From a bacterium (GTDB lineage: Bacteria > 4484-113 > JAFGCY01), in contig JADZFO010000015.1 in NCBI GenBank assembly GCA_020849855.1, positions 62,001 through 126,000 on the forward strand: a stretch of 64,000 nt of DNA. Direction: 5' to 3'. The position numbers were made by a program, and so were the translations under genes. The notes below the pieces were generated by a model. It made no database searches and was not told the DNA's origin. It was given only the letters and a program-made list of their open reading frames with translations. The first letter of the stretch is position 1; each line of letters opens with the position of its first letter. Below, in pieces: positions 33,895 through 44,345 of the stretch.

Positions 33895-34276
33895 CAGGGC
33901 CGGCCTGACGGTGGCTGAGCGCGTCCTGAACCGCCTGCTTAAAGGCGGATAGGCTCATGCTGTTACAGTGCGTCTTCTCTTCAGGCAGTCCGCCCATGGC
34001 TGCCATGACCGCTTCCGGGTCAAGCTCCAGGGCCTTGCTAGCCTCCATGCCCGTCGCCAGCTCCGAGAGCAGGCTGGAAGTGGCCAGAGCGCTGGCACAG
34101 CCGTAGCACAGATAGCGCACGCTTGAGATGCGCGCATCGGCATCGAGCTGCAGCATCATCTGGACCCAGTCACCGCAGCTGGATGCCACCCGGGCGGACC
34201 CGTCTGGGTTTTCCAGTGTGCCGAAGTTGCGCGGCCGCTGCGAGTGCTCGATCACGATTTCTGAGTAGCTTGGCAT
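33887..34276 (-). CDS. IscU/NifU-like Fe-S cluster assembly scaffold
   Basis: From ATG 34276 (MPSYSEIVIEHSQRPRNFG) the product has 129 residues and the three scaffold cysteines: SSCGDWVQMML, CYGCASALATSSLL and THCNSMSLSAF. The Asp after the first Cys, which labilises the cluster, is kept. IscU-type proteins build [2Fe-2S] or [4Fe-4S] clusters and pass them on. No cysteine desulfurase is adjacent. The gene is divergent from feoAB, across a region with GAGAC/GTCTC inverted repeats, so shared iron control is plausible. TATATT lies nine bases before the ATG. The longer frame starting at 34417 runs through that regulatory region. Confidence 0.85.
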   Translation of the reverse strand: MPSYSEIVIEHSQRPRNFGTLENPDGSARVASSCGDWVQMMLQLDADARISSVRYLCYGCASALATSSLLSELATGMEASKALELDPEAVMAAMGGLPEEKTHCNSMSLSAFKQAVQDALSHRQAGPDA

Positions 34277-34342
34277 AAGAAATTCAATATACCTTGTGCG
34301 CCGCAGGAGGCTTTCGTACAAAGGGAATTGGCGCAGCTCTTT

Positions 34343-34409
34343 GAGACAAAAATGAGACCTTGTCTCATTATTGACAGCCCCTGATACGGGTGTTACTGTG
34401 GTCTCAATT
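34343..34409. promoter_or_regulatory. Promoter and candidate operators between iscU-like and feoA
   Basis: A perfect inverted repeat AATGAGAC-CTT-GTCTCATT occupies 34351-34369 and touches the -35 TTGACA (34371-34376). With a 17-base spacer, TACTGT (34394-34399) is the -10 of feoA. Additional half-sites lie at 34343 (GAGAC), 34401 (GTCTCAATT) and 34478 (GTCTCAATT, inside feoA). A repressor site is inferred. It does not match Fur or DtxR consensus by eye. Confidence 0.6.
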
Positions 34410-34471
34410 GACAGCATAGCGACTAGCTACGCCTGCTGTCAAGGCCGATAAACTAAGGATCCGCGAGTCGC

Positions 34472-34727
34472 ATGTCTGTCTCAATTAGAAGCCGAAACCT
34501 GCTGAAGAGCACTGCCAGCCAGAGCTTGAGCGCGCGCGCTGCAGGGGATTATCTTGAAGTCCTGAGTATTGATCCGGAGCTGAGCTGCGCCGCCCGCCTG
34601 CGAGAGCTTTGCATCCTTGAAGGGCAGCACATCAGGCTAATCCGGCGCCATGACCCGCTGCTGCTGGATGTCAGCGGCAGCCTGGTGGCAATTGATCTGG
34701 AAACAGCCGCCAGGATTGAGGTTCGTG

Positions 34728-34744
<17 letters not shown>
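34472..34744 (+). CDS. feoA: FeoA-domain protein of ferrous iron uptake
   Basis: A 90-residue SH3-like FeoA protein. YLEVLSIDPELSCAARLRELCILEGQHIRLIRRHDPLLLDVSGSLVAIDLETAARIEV follows the usual order: a leucine-rich turn, the G-x-x-I-x-hydrophobic strand, and a final A-x-x-I-x-V. FeoA is a small cytoplasmic partner of the FeoB transporter. A 35-residue N-terminal extension precedes the domain. The 3' end overlaps feoB by 17 bases. Expression probably starts at the TTGACA/TACTGT promoter upstream, within the GTCTC repeat cluster. Confidence 0.85.
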
Positions 34745-37021
<2,277 letters not shown>

Positions 37022-37022
<1 letters not shown>

Positions 37023-37252
37023 TGATTGCCGTCGGAGTCCAGGAAGCCCTCAGCCTGCTGCTTGTGCTGGCCGCGGCAGTCTGGCTGGCGCGCCACTTCG
37101 GCATCCTGGGCCGCCCTGCGCGAAAGGCAGAAGGCTGCGGATCTGGCTGCGGAAAATGCGCCGCCGCGAAGCTGCCACAGACCAGTCAGCACGAGCTCAG
37201 CCAGCAGCCATTACCCCTCAAGGTGCGTCGCTTTCGCCTGCATAGAAGCTGA
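37022..37252 (+). CDS. FeoB-associated Cys-rich membrane protein
   Basis: The ATG overlaps the feoB stop by one base (TGATG). The 76-residue product has one N-terminal membrane segment (ALSLLLVLAAAVWLARHFGI). A short cytoplasmic part follows with CGSGCGKC, the Cys-Gly pattern of FeoB-associated Cys-rich proteins (sometimes called FeoC-like or FeoD). It ends in a basic tail. These proteins are thought to assist FeoB. The cysteine cluster could bind iron or an Fe-S cluster. Its position as the last gene of the operon, before a strong terminator, fits this. Confidence 0.8.
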
Positions 37253-37304
37253 GGCTTCGGGCTGCGTACAGCCGGCGATCTGAGCCCGCATCTGTATCCA
37301 CTCA

Positions 37305-37340
37305 AGAAAAAGGGGCTGCCGCAGCAGCCCCTGTAAAGTC
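37305..37340. terminator. Bidirectional terminator between feo operon and gdhA
   Basis: A 9-bp stem AGGGGCTGC/GCAGCCCCT with a CGCA loop spans 37311-37332, with a T5 run on the minus side. It terminates gdhA and probably also the feo operon. Confidence 0.8.
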
Positions 37341-37360
37341 ACCGTGCTAAGGCGGCGCAG

Positions 37361-38707
37361 TTACACGACGCCCTGAGCCAGCATCGCATCGGCGACCTTG
37401 CGGAAGCCGGCGATGTTCGCGCCCATCACATAGTTGCCAGTCTGGCCAAACTCAGCGGCCGTAGTGTGGCAGTTGTTGTGGATGTTCTTCATGATGGTGT
37501 GCAGGCGCTGGTCAACTTCCTCACGTGTCCAGGAGCTGAAGGCCGAGTTCTGCGCCATCTCAAGACCACTGGTGGCCACACCGCCGGCATTGGCGGCCTT
37601 GGCCGGGCCAAAGAGCACGCCGTTCTCCTGGAAGAAGGTGATCGCCTCAATCGTGCTGGGCATGTTCGCGCCCTCGCTGACCAGAGTCACGCCATTGGCA
37701 ACCAGCTGCTTGGCGTCCTTGAGCTCAATCTCGTTCTGGGTCGCGCTGGGGAAGGCGCAGGTGGCGCCGGTGACGGCCCAGATATCCTGGCCTTCGTGGT
37801 ACTCGGCGGAGCTGTACTTCGCCGTGTAGTCCTTGATACGGCCGCGCTTCACATTCTTCAGGTTCATGACGAAGGCCAGCTTCTCGGCATCGATACCATC
37901 GCGGTCCACGATAAAGCCGTCGCTGTCGCTCATGGTGATGACCTTGGCGCCAAGCTGGTTCAGCTTCTCGACCGTGAACTGGGCCACATTGCCCGAGCCG
38001 CTGACGATGCAGACGCGGCCGCCGAAGCCCTCGCCTCGGGTGGCGAGCATTTCCTGCGCGAAGTAGACGTTGCCATAGCCGGTTGCCTCGGGGCGGATCA
38101 GGCTGCCGCCATAGGGCAGGCCCTTGCCGGTCAGCACGCCGGTGAACTCATTGCGCAGCTTCTTGTACATGCCGAACAGGAAACCGATCTCGCGGCCGCC
38201 AACGCCGATGTCGCCGGCCGGGATGTCGGTGCGGAAGCCGATGTGGCGGAAGAGCTCGCTCATGAAGGCCTGGCAGAAGCGCATGACCTCCATGTCGCTC
38301 TTGCCCTTGGGGTCGAAGTCCGAGCCGCCCTTGCCGCCGCCCATGGGCAGGGTGGTGAGGCTGTTCTTGAAGACCTGCTCAAAGGCCAGGAACTTGAGGA
38401 TGCTGAGGTTCACGCTGGGATGGAAGCGCAGTCCGCCCTTGTAGATGCCGATGGCGCTGTTCATCTCGATGCGGTAGCCGCGGTTGACCTGAATCTGGCC
38501 CTTGTCATCGATCCAGGGCACGCGGAACAAGATCACGCGTTCGGGCTCAATGATGCGCTCGAGGATGCGTGCTTCGCGGTAAACGGGCTGGGCGTTAAGG
38601 ACGGGCTGCAGGGTCCCTACAACCTCGCGCACAGCCTGGTGGAACTCGGACTCGCCCGGGTTGCGGGCGATGACCAGCTCCATGAATTGCGCGACTGCAT
38701 CCGACAT
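37361..38707 (-). CDS. gdhA: Glutamate dehydrogenase, hexameric ~450-residue type
   Basis: It catalyses reversible reductive amination of 2-oxoglutarate to glutamate. The 448 residues include GGLRFHPSVNLSILKFLAFEQ, the catalytic-lysine region TLPMGGGKGGSDFDPKGKSD, PAGDIGVGGREIGFLFG, and a Rossmann segment VCIVSGSGNVAQFTVEKL. The C-terminal GPAKAANAGGVATSGLEM is also typical. The length and SxS-type nucleotide loop suggest the NADP-preferring small class, but specificity is not certain. ATG 38707 has a GGAGG ribosome site. TATGAT at 38754-38759 is a likely -10. Confidence 0.94.
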   Translation of the reverse strand: MSDAVAQFMELVIARNPGESEFHQAVREVVGTLQPVLNAQPVYREARILERIIEPERVILFRVPWIDDKGQIQVNRGYRIEMNSAIGIYKGGLRFHPSVNLSILKFLAFEQVFKNSLTTLPMGGGKGGSDFDPKGKSDMEVMRFCQAFMSELFRHIGFRTDIPAGDIGVGGREIGFLFGMYKKLRNEFTGVLTGKGLPYGGSLIRPEATGYGNVYFAQEMLATRGEGFGGRVCIVSGSGNVAQFTVEKLNQLGAKVITMSDSDGFIVDRDGIDAEKLAFVMNLKNVKRGRIKDYTAKYSSAEYHEGQDIWAVTGATCAFPSATQNEIELKDAKQLVANGVTLVSEGANMPSTIEAITFFQENGVLFGPAKAANAGGVATSGLEMAQNSAFSSWTREEVDQRLHTIMKNIHNNCHTTAAEFGQTGNYVMGANIAGFRKVADAMLAQGVV

Positions 38708-38844
38708 TTTGAACCTCCAGGGGAGTCTGTAATGGTCAGTTTGAAGCGCCGGAATCATACACCATGCGATGGGATATTCGAACTCGGATTTGGCGCTTTC
38801 AGGGCTTGTTTTGCCGGTGTTGATCCTGCTGCAGCCTGGAGCTC

Positions 38845-40023
38845 TCAGGGACTCTGCGAAGCCTGGCCAACAGGGGTGGAATCATCGCCGTTTCCGGGCT
38901 CTTCCTCGCCGCCGCCGCCATCCTCAGGGCTGCTCTCGCCACCGGTATCCTCGCCCGTGCCGACGTCCGTTCCCTCGTCATCGCCGGGCTCAGTCTCCTC
39001 GCCATCGCCGGGAGCTTCTTCCCCGCCGCCGACCTCTACCGAGCCGTCATCGCCGGGTGGAGCTTCTTCGCCTTCCCCTACATCGGTGGCTTCGCCGCTG
39101 CCGGTGCCATCCGCGATATTGCCGGCCGCGGCAGCTGCTGCGGCTTCCTCAGCGGCTTCGGGGTCCTCCTCGCCCGGGAGGGCCAGACCGCCATTCTTGC
39201 GCTTGGGATGCTTGGGGTCGGTCAGGGGGGGCAGAGGAGGCTGCAGGGAGGCTGCGCTGTCGGCATCGCCCCAGCCGCCGTCACTAAGGATCTGGCTCAG
39301 CTCGCTGGAATCACCGTGCACAATGGCCAGCGCCAGCTTGTCATCGGGGTTATAAAACTCAAAGCCCTCAGCGTCCTGGACGGAAATGTACTTGTTCTGG
39401 AGGTCCATCAGCACTGCGCCGTTGGTACGCGGTGTAATCACATTAGCCTGCAGGTCGTGGTCCCATTCGAAGGAGCGTGTATCGGTGCTGCCCCGCGGAC
39501 GGATCGACCAGCTGTAGGTGGTCCGGCCCTGCACGATGGTGGGTTTGGATTCATCCACCTCAAAACCCTTGGAGGTCAGGCGGGCAAAAAACTCACGATA
39601 CTCATCAAAGCGTTTGGTCTGGCCCAGATAGTCGCGTTTGCCGATCGTTTCCAGCACATCCGTCAGGTACAGGCTGCCGAAGAAGACCCCCAGGCTGAGA
39701 ATGACAAACAGAGTGCCAAGCACGATCCAAAGTGAACCCAGACAGCTCATGACCAGCGGCGAGCGTGGCGGCCTGTTCTCGGCGGACCTGGGTTCTGCAG
39801 CTTTACGAGACTGAACTCCCTGCTGGCTGCGCTGCTGTTTGACTTCGCGAAGCGTGGGAGCGGAGCTGCTCTGCTGTGGACGCGCGGGTGCGGGCGCCGC
39901 TGCTGCAGGTGTGCGGGGCTTAGGGGTGCCAGAGGTACTGCGGACGACCGGCACCACCTTCCCTGCGGGAGCGGTATTGTCGGTTCCGCGCATCCAGCGT
40001 GGCAGGTCGCCGCCACTGCTCAC
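38845..40023 (-). CDS. Single-span membrane protein with acidic Gly/Glu/Asp-rich tail, unknown
   Basis: I do not recognise the family. The 392 residues comprise a Pro/Ala/Arg-rich N-terminus (about 1-90), one membrane helix (SLWIVLGTLFVILSLGVFFGSLYL), and a soluble domain of about 160 residues with TTYSWSIRPRG and NAVLMDLQNKYISV-type strands. A 110-residue tail of GEE/GDD/EVGGG repeats ends it. The GTG start overlaps the stop of the upstream small membrane gene (GTGA), indicating coupled translation. The cluster lies downstream of fliOP, but nothing in the sequence ties it to flagella. Confidence 0.65.
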   Translation of the reverse strand: MSSGGDLPRWMRGTDNTAPAGKVVPVVRSTSGTPKPRTPAAAAPAPARPQQSSSAPTLREVKQQRSQQGVQSRKAAEPRSAENRPPRSPLVMSCLGSLWIVLGTLFVILSLGVFFGSLYLTDVLETIGKRDYLGQTKRFDEYREFFARLTSKGFEVDESKPTIVQGRTTYSWSIRPRGSTDTRSFEWDHDLQANVITPRTNGAVLMDLQNKYISVQDAEGFEFYNPDDKLALAIVHGDSSELSQILSDGGWGDADSAASLQPPLPPLTDPKHPKRKNGGLALPGEEDPEAAEEAAAAAAAGNIADGTGSGEATDVGEGEEAPPGDDGSVEVGGGEEAPGDGEETEPGDDEGTDVGTGEDTGGESSPEDGGGGEEEPGNGDDSTPVGQASQSP

Positions 40024-40364
40024 TTGCCTGCTCCTCTTCCCGCAGCGCTACCCTGCAAGCGGCTGATTTCATCCATCATGTCCTGCTGTCCGCTGCTCAG
40101 GCCGGCCTGCTGCCGGCTGATCGGCACTGACTCATCAAGGCGCCGCATGCGCTGCTCGTCCTCGATTCTTTCGATATGTGTCTGAGCGCGGTCAACCCTG
40201 TCCTTCATTTCCTCAATGCTTGCCGGCATTTCACCGCGCTGACGGCGGGCCAGACGCGCGCGGTCACGACGGTAAAGCCACATCAGGGTGAGGATTGAAA
40301 TGCCGAAACAAAGCAGGGCCAGAGTCTGACCTGTGCTTTCCGGCTGGATCAGGAGCATTTGCAT
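40020..40364 (-). CDS. Small membrane-anchored coiled-coil protein
   Basis: The 114-residue product has a single N-terminal membrane segment (TLALLCFGISILTLMWLY) followed by RRDRARLARRQRGE. A heptad-like charged helix follows (EEMKDRVDRAQTHIERIEDEQRMRRLDE). It overlaps the next gene by four bases and starts five bases after the preceding gene ends. It therefore belongs to a three-gene unit with the genes at 38845 and 40370. No family assigned. Confidence 0.6.
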   Translation of the reverse strand: MQMLLIQPESTGQTLALLCFGISILTLMWLYRRDRARLARRQRGEMPASIEEMKDRVDRAQTHIERIEDEQRMRRLDESVPISRQQAGLSSGQQDMMDEISRLQGSAAGRGAGK

Positions 40365-40369
40365 TGCGC

Positions 40370-41143
40370 TTAGGACAACGGAAGCTCGTTGCCCTGCCGT
40401 TCATTGATGCTGGAAGAATACCCCATTTCACGCAGGCTGTTGTCTATTTCGGCAGCTTTGGCCGGGTCCGTGAAGCTCTGCTCCACGACTACCACATCAC
40501 CCAGCACAAGCACCGCCGGCAGATAGTCCTCCGGGAACTCCGACTCCTCCACCAGGGCATAGGCCTGCTCTGGTGAGAGCTCTGCCATTATCTGGACGGC
40601 ATACACCGTTGGAATCTTCGCTTTCGGGTTGCGGCGCACGTCAATTGCCAGCTTGGCCGGATCGTCAACCTCAATCACCTTGAACTCGGCGGGCCAGGGC
40701 AGATAAACCTGCATCTCCTTGATCCGCCCGTCTGGCGGGGTCACAATCGAGAAGGGCAGGGCTGGGCTGGACTGCACATAGGCATCCGCATCGAAGGTGG
40801 TGCCCTCCATGCGGATCACGAGGCGATAAGGGAATTCGCGGTACTCCACGCTGTAAACCGGGTGCGCGGCCGCGTCTGCGCGGAGGCCCCCGGGGCTCTG
40901 CTGTTCGAAGTCCAGCACCATGCGGGTGGCGTCGTCAGGCTTGCCGAAACGGATGCTGGAAAGCACCGTGTTCTGGGTGGCGCTGCCGCCGCTGAAAGAG
41001 CCGCTGTCCTTGAACTGCCGTGGAACCACCACCGGGGCCGCGGCCGGATCGCCCTGTGCGCTTGCCGCAAGGGGCCCGCCCAGAGCCAGCACCAGCAGGG
41101 CCGCTGCCACGAGAGGCAGTCGCCAAAGGTACATTTTCATCAT
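40370..41143 (-). CDS. Exported protein of unknown function, AMIN/SPOR-like composition
   Basis: Start near 41143 (MMKMYLWRLPLVAAALLVLALGG) is chosen because a GAGG ribosome site and TATCAT about 35 bases upstream precede it. The longer frame is unlikely. After the signal peptide (cleavage near AASAQG) come beta strands TRMVLDFEQQSP, YRLVIRMEGTTF and KLAIDVRRNPKAK, reminiscent of AMIN domains. A C-terminal unit YAVQIMAELSPEQAYALVEES with VEQSFTDPAKAAEIDNSLREMGY resembles SPOR. These resemblances are by eye only. It directly follows fliP. Confidence 0.6.
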   Translation of the reverse strand: MMKMYLWRLPLVAAALLVLALGGPLAASAQGDPAAAPVVVPRQFKDSGSFSGGSATQNTVLSSIRFGKPDDATRMVLDFEQQSPGGLRADAAAHPVYSVEYREFPYRLVIRMEGTTFDADAYVQSSPALPFSIVTPPDGRIKEMQVYLPWPAEFKVIEVDDPAKLAIDVRRNPKAKIPTVYAVQIMAELSPEQAYALVEESEFPEDYLPAVLVLGDVVVVEQSFTDPAKAAEIDNSLREMGYSSSINERQGNELPLS

Positions 41144-41265
41144 CCTCAACCCCATGAAGGCGCCAGGGCGCCAAGCAGAAATGATAGCACAGCAGGGCCT
41201 CGGAGGCTGCATGAACAGCATACGGGAACCTGTGCTGCGGTGTCGCAAGGGCAGCCTGCGGGCCA

Positions 41266-42162
41266 TTAGAAAGTAACGCGCTTAAAGCTGTTGACAAGGC
41301 TGCCGAAGATCAGATTCCAGCCGTCGCTGAGCACAAACATCAGCAGCTTGAAGGGCAGGCTGACCAGCACCGGCGGAAGCATCAGCATGCCCATGCTCAT
41401 CAGGATCGCGCTGACCACCATGTCAATGACCAGGAAGGGCAGATAGATCACGAAGCCGATCTGGAAGGCACTCTTCAGCTCGCTGATCATGAAGGCCGGA
41501 ATCACCACGTGCATTGGGTACTCACGGCGCTTGGTGCCTGCCTGGATCTTGGCCATATCGCCGAAGAGCAGCAGGTCCTTGTCACGGGTCTGCAGCAGCA
41601 TCCAGGTCTTGAGCGGGTCCTGGGCCCGCTGCAGCGCGACATCAGTCGTGATCGTCTCGTTGGCCAGGGGCTTGAGCGCATCCTGGTTGATCTTGTCCAG
41701 TACCGGCGCCATGACAAAGAGGGAGAGGAACAGCGCCAGGCCCACCAGCACGTTGTTTGGCGGCGCCTGCTGGGTGCCCATGGCGTTGCGCAGCAGACTG
41801 AGGACAATGATGATGCGGGTGAAGGGGGTCGCCATGACCACAATGCTGGGCGCCAGGGTCAGCAGCGTGAAAAGCAGCATGATCTGAATCAGTGAAGCGC
41901 TGTCGCCCTGGCCTCCGCCGATGCGGACTTCCATCTGCGGCAGGCTGGTCATGCTCTTGCCCTTGGCTGTGGGAGCACTCTGTGTCCCGGGCTTTCCGAT
42001 ATTGCCGTCGCCCTGGCCATAGACCGCCTGGCCCCAGGCAATGATGTTGCCAACGATGAACACCGCAAGGAAGACAAGGGCGCTGGCCTGGGCGGCGCGT
42101 CTGTGGGATGCAGTGGCGCTCTGCCGCAGGTTCTTCCAGAACTCGCCCCATCCCCCCGGCAT
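41266..42162 (-). CDS. fliP: Flagellar type III export gate protein FliP
   Basis: FliP forms, with FliQ and FliR, the export gate of the flagellar secretion system. The 298-residue product has an N-terminal signal-like helix and a periplasmic linker, then LFTLLTLAPSIVVMATPFTRIIIVLSLLRNAMGTQQAPPN. VVIPAFMISELKSAFQIGF and DMVVSAILMSMGMLMLPPVLVSLPFKL complete the diagnostic FliP core. It starts three bases after fliO. Downstream genes are not fliQ, fliR, flhB or flhA, which is unusual because fliP is normally followed by them. Confidence 0.95.
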   Translation of the reverse strand: MPGGWGEFWKNLRQSATASHRRAAQASALVFLAVFIVGNIIAWGQAVYGQGDGNIGKPGTQSAPTAKGKSMTSLPQMEVRIGGGQGDSASLIQIMLLFTLLTLAPSIVVMATPFTRIIIVLSLLRNAMGTQQAPPNNVLVGLALFLSLFVMAPVLDKINQDALKPLANETITTDVALQRAQDPLKTWMLLQTRDKDLLLFGDMAKIQAGTKRREYPMHVVIPAFMISELKSAFQIGFVIYLPFLVIDMVVSAILMSMGMLMLPPVLVSLPFKLLMFVLSDGWNLIFGSLVNSFKRVTF

Positions 42163-42165
42163 TTC

Positions 42166-43761
42166 CTAAGCCTCTTCCAGCTCTCTTAGCTGCTCCCTGA
42201 TCTTCGTGATCAGCTGGCTCTCGCCATCGCCGCTGCGGCTCCAGCGCGGCGCGGCGCTGGGCTCGTCGCCTGGCATTGCAGGCGCCTCGGCCAGGCTCAG
42301 CCCGCCGCGCGAACGGCGCATCTCGGCCACTGTCAGCACCGGCTCCGCATTGACTGCGTTGACGGCGCGGGGCCGCGGCTGCGCGGGAGCGCTGAGTTCC
42401 TTCTCGATAATCCGGCTGACCGCGGAGCGGTAGCCCTCGCCCTGGCTGTCTGCCGGCAGCTTGTCCAGCAGGTTGATACTGTGCGGGGTCGAACCCAGCA
42501 CCAGCATCTCCCCGTGGAGCTGAACAATCATGATCTGCTTGCCGGGGCCAAGGCTGATCGACTCCACAACCTTCATGTTGGCGGCACTGCTGCCAAGACC
42601 GGGCAGCACTCCGCCCAGCCGCCCGCTGGCCTGAAGCTTCTTCAGCCCGCGGCCCAGCAGCAGCAGGCAGCCCACAAGCAGGGCCAGCACACTGAAGGTG
42701 CGCAGGTAGTTCACCCTCGGAGCGGCAGGCGCAGAGCCTGAGGCCTCGCCAGTGCCGCCAGGAACCTGATCCAGCGGGTCGATCAGTCCCGCGCTGGCCT
42801 CAAGCTTCGTTTCCTTCGCCGGCTGCCTGTCTGATGGCTCGCTGCGGCTGGCGTTAATCACTCCAACCGGCTGGTCCAGCAGATTCAGCGCCTGTTCGCT
42901 TCCTGCATCCTGGGCATTTGAAGCGGCGGTGTTGTAGCTATGGGCATTATCAAGGTCGGCAATGGTGCTGCCAGAGTCAGCATCAATGCCCTCCTCAGGC
43001 TCAAAGTAGCCTGCCAGGCCTTCATCCTTTGCGGCAGGAGGAGCCGCCTTGACGGCAGCCTTTGTTGGAGCAGGTTTTGTTTTCGCGGCCTTCGGCTGCT
43101 TGCTCAGGTCCAGGGGCTGCTTGACGCTGGCCTTGCCGCCGCTGGCGGGCTTGGCCGCTTTGGTCTTTGCGGCTGGTTTACCGGCGGGCGGGGTCTTGCC
43201 TGCCGCAGGCTTCTGCTTGCTTGTAGTCCCTGCGGCCTTGTCTTCAGTCGCAGCCTTTTGCGCTGACTTACCGGAGCTCACCTTCTCAGCAGGTTTTGAG
43301 CCTGAGGCGTTCTTTTTCTGGTTGCCTACCTGCCTGACATTGCTGCTTACCAGGACATCTATGGCCTCGCCATCGGAAGTATCCGAGATGGCTATCTCTG
43401 CCTTTTCTTCAGCACGGGCTTTGTCCGCCTTGCCTGCGATGGTGCCGCTCTTTGAGTTCTTTTTCTTGTCCTTGGGAGGCAGCTTTTTCGAGGAGGCGGT
43501 GACGCCCTCTGCCGCGCTCTCTTCGGTGGGGGCCTCGTCATCTACGGGGGCGGGAGGGATAGCCAAAAGCGGGAGGGCATCTTTTGAGTCTGCGGCAGCA
43601 GAGTCATCTTCCTTCTGGTCAGACTTCTTGCCGCTTTCCTCACTCTTGGACTTGTCGCTCTTGTCACTGTCAGCATCGCTTTCCGCCGCTCCCAGCAGGC
43701 AGGTCAGCGCGAAGAGGCTGATAATGACAAGAAGCCATGCCCCGCTTCCTGTAATTTTCAT
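42166..43761 (-). CDS. fliO: FliO-like flagellar export factor with a ~300-residue Lys/Ala/Ser-rich extension
   Basis: FliO helps assemble the FliP ring. Here the FliO domain occupies about residues 345-460: one membrane span (TFSVLALLVGCLLLLGRGL) followed by KVVESISLGPGKQIMIVQLHGEMLVLGSTPHSINLLDKL. It is preceded by a signal peptide (LLVIISLFALTCLLGAAESDA) and a very long charged linker with KSDKSKSEESGKKSDQKEDD and repeated PAAGK/PAGKPAAKTKA. Typical FliO proteins have 100-220 residues, this one 531. GGAGGAAGG precedes the ATG. A 7-bp leader hairpin lies at 43775-43792. It is followed directly by fliP. Confidence 0.85.
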   Translation of the reverse strand: MKITGSGAWLLVIISLFALTCLLGAAESDADSDKSDKSKSEESGKKSDQKEDDSAAADSKDALPLLAIPPAPVDDEAPTEESAAEGVTASSKKLPPKDKKKNSKSGTIAGKADKARAEEKAEIAISDTSDGEAIDVLVSSNVRQVGNQKKNASGSKPAEKVSSGKSAQKAATEDKAAGTTSKQKPAAGKTPPAGKPAAKTKAAKPASGGKASVKQPLDLSKQPKAAKTKPAPTKAAVKAAPPAAKDEGLAGYFEPEEGIDADSGSTIADLDNAHSYNTAASNAQDAGSEQALNLLDQPVGVINASRSEPSDRQPAKETKLEASAGLIDPLDQVPGGTGEASGSAPAAPRVNYLRTFSVLALLVGCLLLLGRGLKKLQASGRLGGVLPGLGSSAANMKVVESISLGPGKQIMIVQLHGEMLVLGSTPHSINLLDKLPADSQGEGYRSAVSRIIEKELSAPAQPRPRAVNAVNAEPVLTVAEMRRSRGGLSLAEAPAMPGDEPSAAPRWSRSGDGESQLITKIREQLRELEEA

Positions 43762-43774
43762 CGATTGCCTTCCT

Positions 43775-43792
43775 CCCGGTCAGTGGACCGGG
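43775..43792. promoter_or_regulatory. Leader hairpin before fliO
   Basis: A perfect CCCGGTC/GACCGGG inverted repeat with a four-base loop abuts the GGAGGAAGG ribosome site of fliO. It could modulate translation. This is inferred from position only. Confidence 0.3.
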
Positions 43793-43863
43793 TTCTCCCC
43801 GTGAGTCCATATCCTACCTGACGGAGCGGCAATCCGGACAGTTTGATTAGGTCAAATAAAAGT

Positions 43864-43905
43864 AAAAAGGACCAGCCACGCCGCAGGGCGCTGCCAGTCC
43901 TTTTG
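43864..43905 (-). terminator. Terminator of the flbD-fliM-fliY-cheY unit
   Basis: The AAAAGGAC/GTCCTTTT outer stem encloses a CGCC-GCAG-GGCG inner stem and ends in a T-run on minus. It lies 21 bases past the cheY stop. fliOP therefore needs its own promoter. Confidence 0.65.
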
Positions 43906-43925
43906 TTCCAGTTTCAGTTGGCCGC

Positions 43926-44285
43926 TCAGGCCAGGGACTTGTGGATCGCGTCCAGGACACGTTCAGGCTTGAAGGGCTTGACGATGAAGTCCTTCGCACC
44001 GGCCTGGATCGCCTCAATGACCATCGCCTGCTGACCCATCGCCGAGCACATGACCACCCGCGCGCCCTTGTCCATGGCGAGGATTTCCTTGAGGGCGGCA
44101 ATGCCGTCCTTTTCGGGCATGGTGATGTCCATGGTGACAAGGTCAGGCTTGAGTTCCTTGAACTTGTCGACCGCGACAGCGCCGTTCTCAGCTTCACCGG
44201 CGACGTCGAGACCATTCTTCGTCAGGATGTCTTTGATCATCATCCTCATGAAGGCCGCGTCGTCCACAATTAGCACACTTGCCAT
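43926..44285 (-). CDS. cheY: CheY chemotaxis response regulator
   Basis: A single-domain receiver of 119 residues. Acidic pair DD near residues 8-9 (VLIVDDAAFMRMMIKDIL). Phosphoacceptor Asp in VTMDITMPEKDG. Ser in VMCSAMGQ, and Lys in FIVKPFKPERV. These match CheY, which binds the FliM/FliY switch when phosphorylated. Its position directly downstream of fliY in the switch operon supports a motor role over a general regulator. ATG 44285 follows GAGGAGTAGAG-type purine-rich sequence. Confidence 0.93.
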   Translation of the reverse strand: MASVLIVDDAAFMRMMIKDILTKNGLDVAGEAENGAVAVDKFKELKPDLVTMDITMPEKDGIAALKEILAMDKGARVVMCSAMGQQAMVIEAIQAGAKDFIVKPFKPERVLDAIHKSLA

Positions 44286-44345
44286 CTCTACTCCTCTGTC
44301 AAGACACTTCCTATATCGGCAGCATTGGCGAAGCTGTAGAGCCTT

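Noticed and set aside
34351-34369. Fur box upstream of feoA
   Set aside because: The palindrome AATGAGAC-CTT-GTCTCATT does not match the GATAAT-based Fur consensus. Kept as an unassigned operator.
37466-39355. 629-codon open frame antisense to gdhA and its neighbour
   Set aside because: The translation is a shadow of gdhA codons. It then becomes a Pro/Ser run from the acidic tail of the minus-strand gene. No ribosome site or homology.
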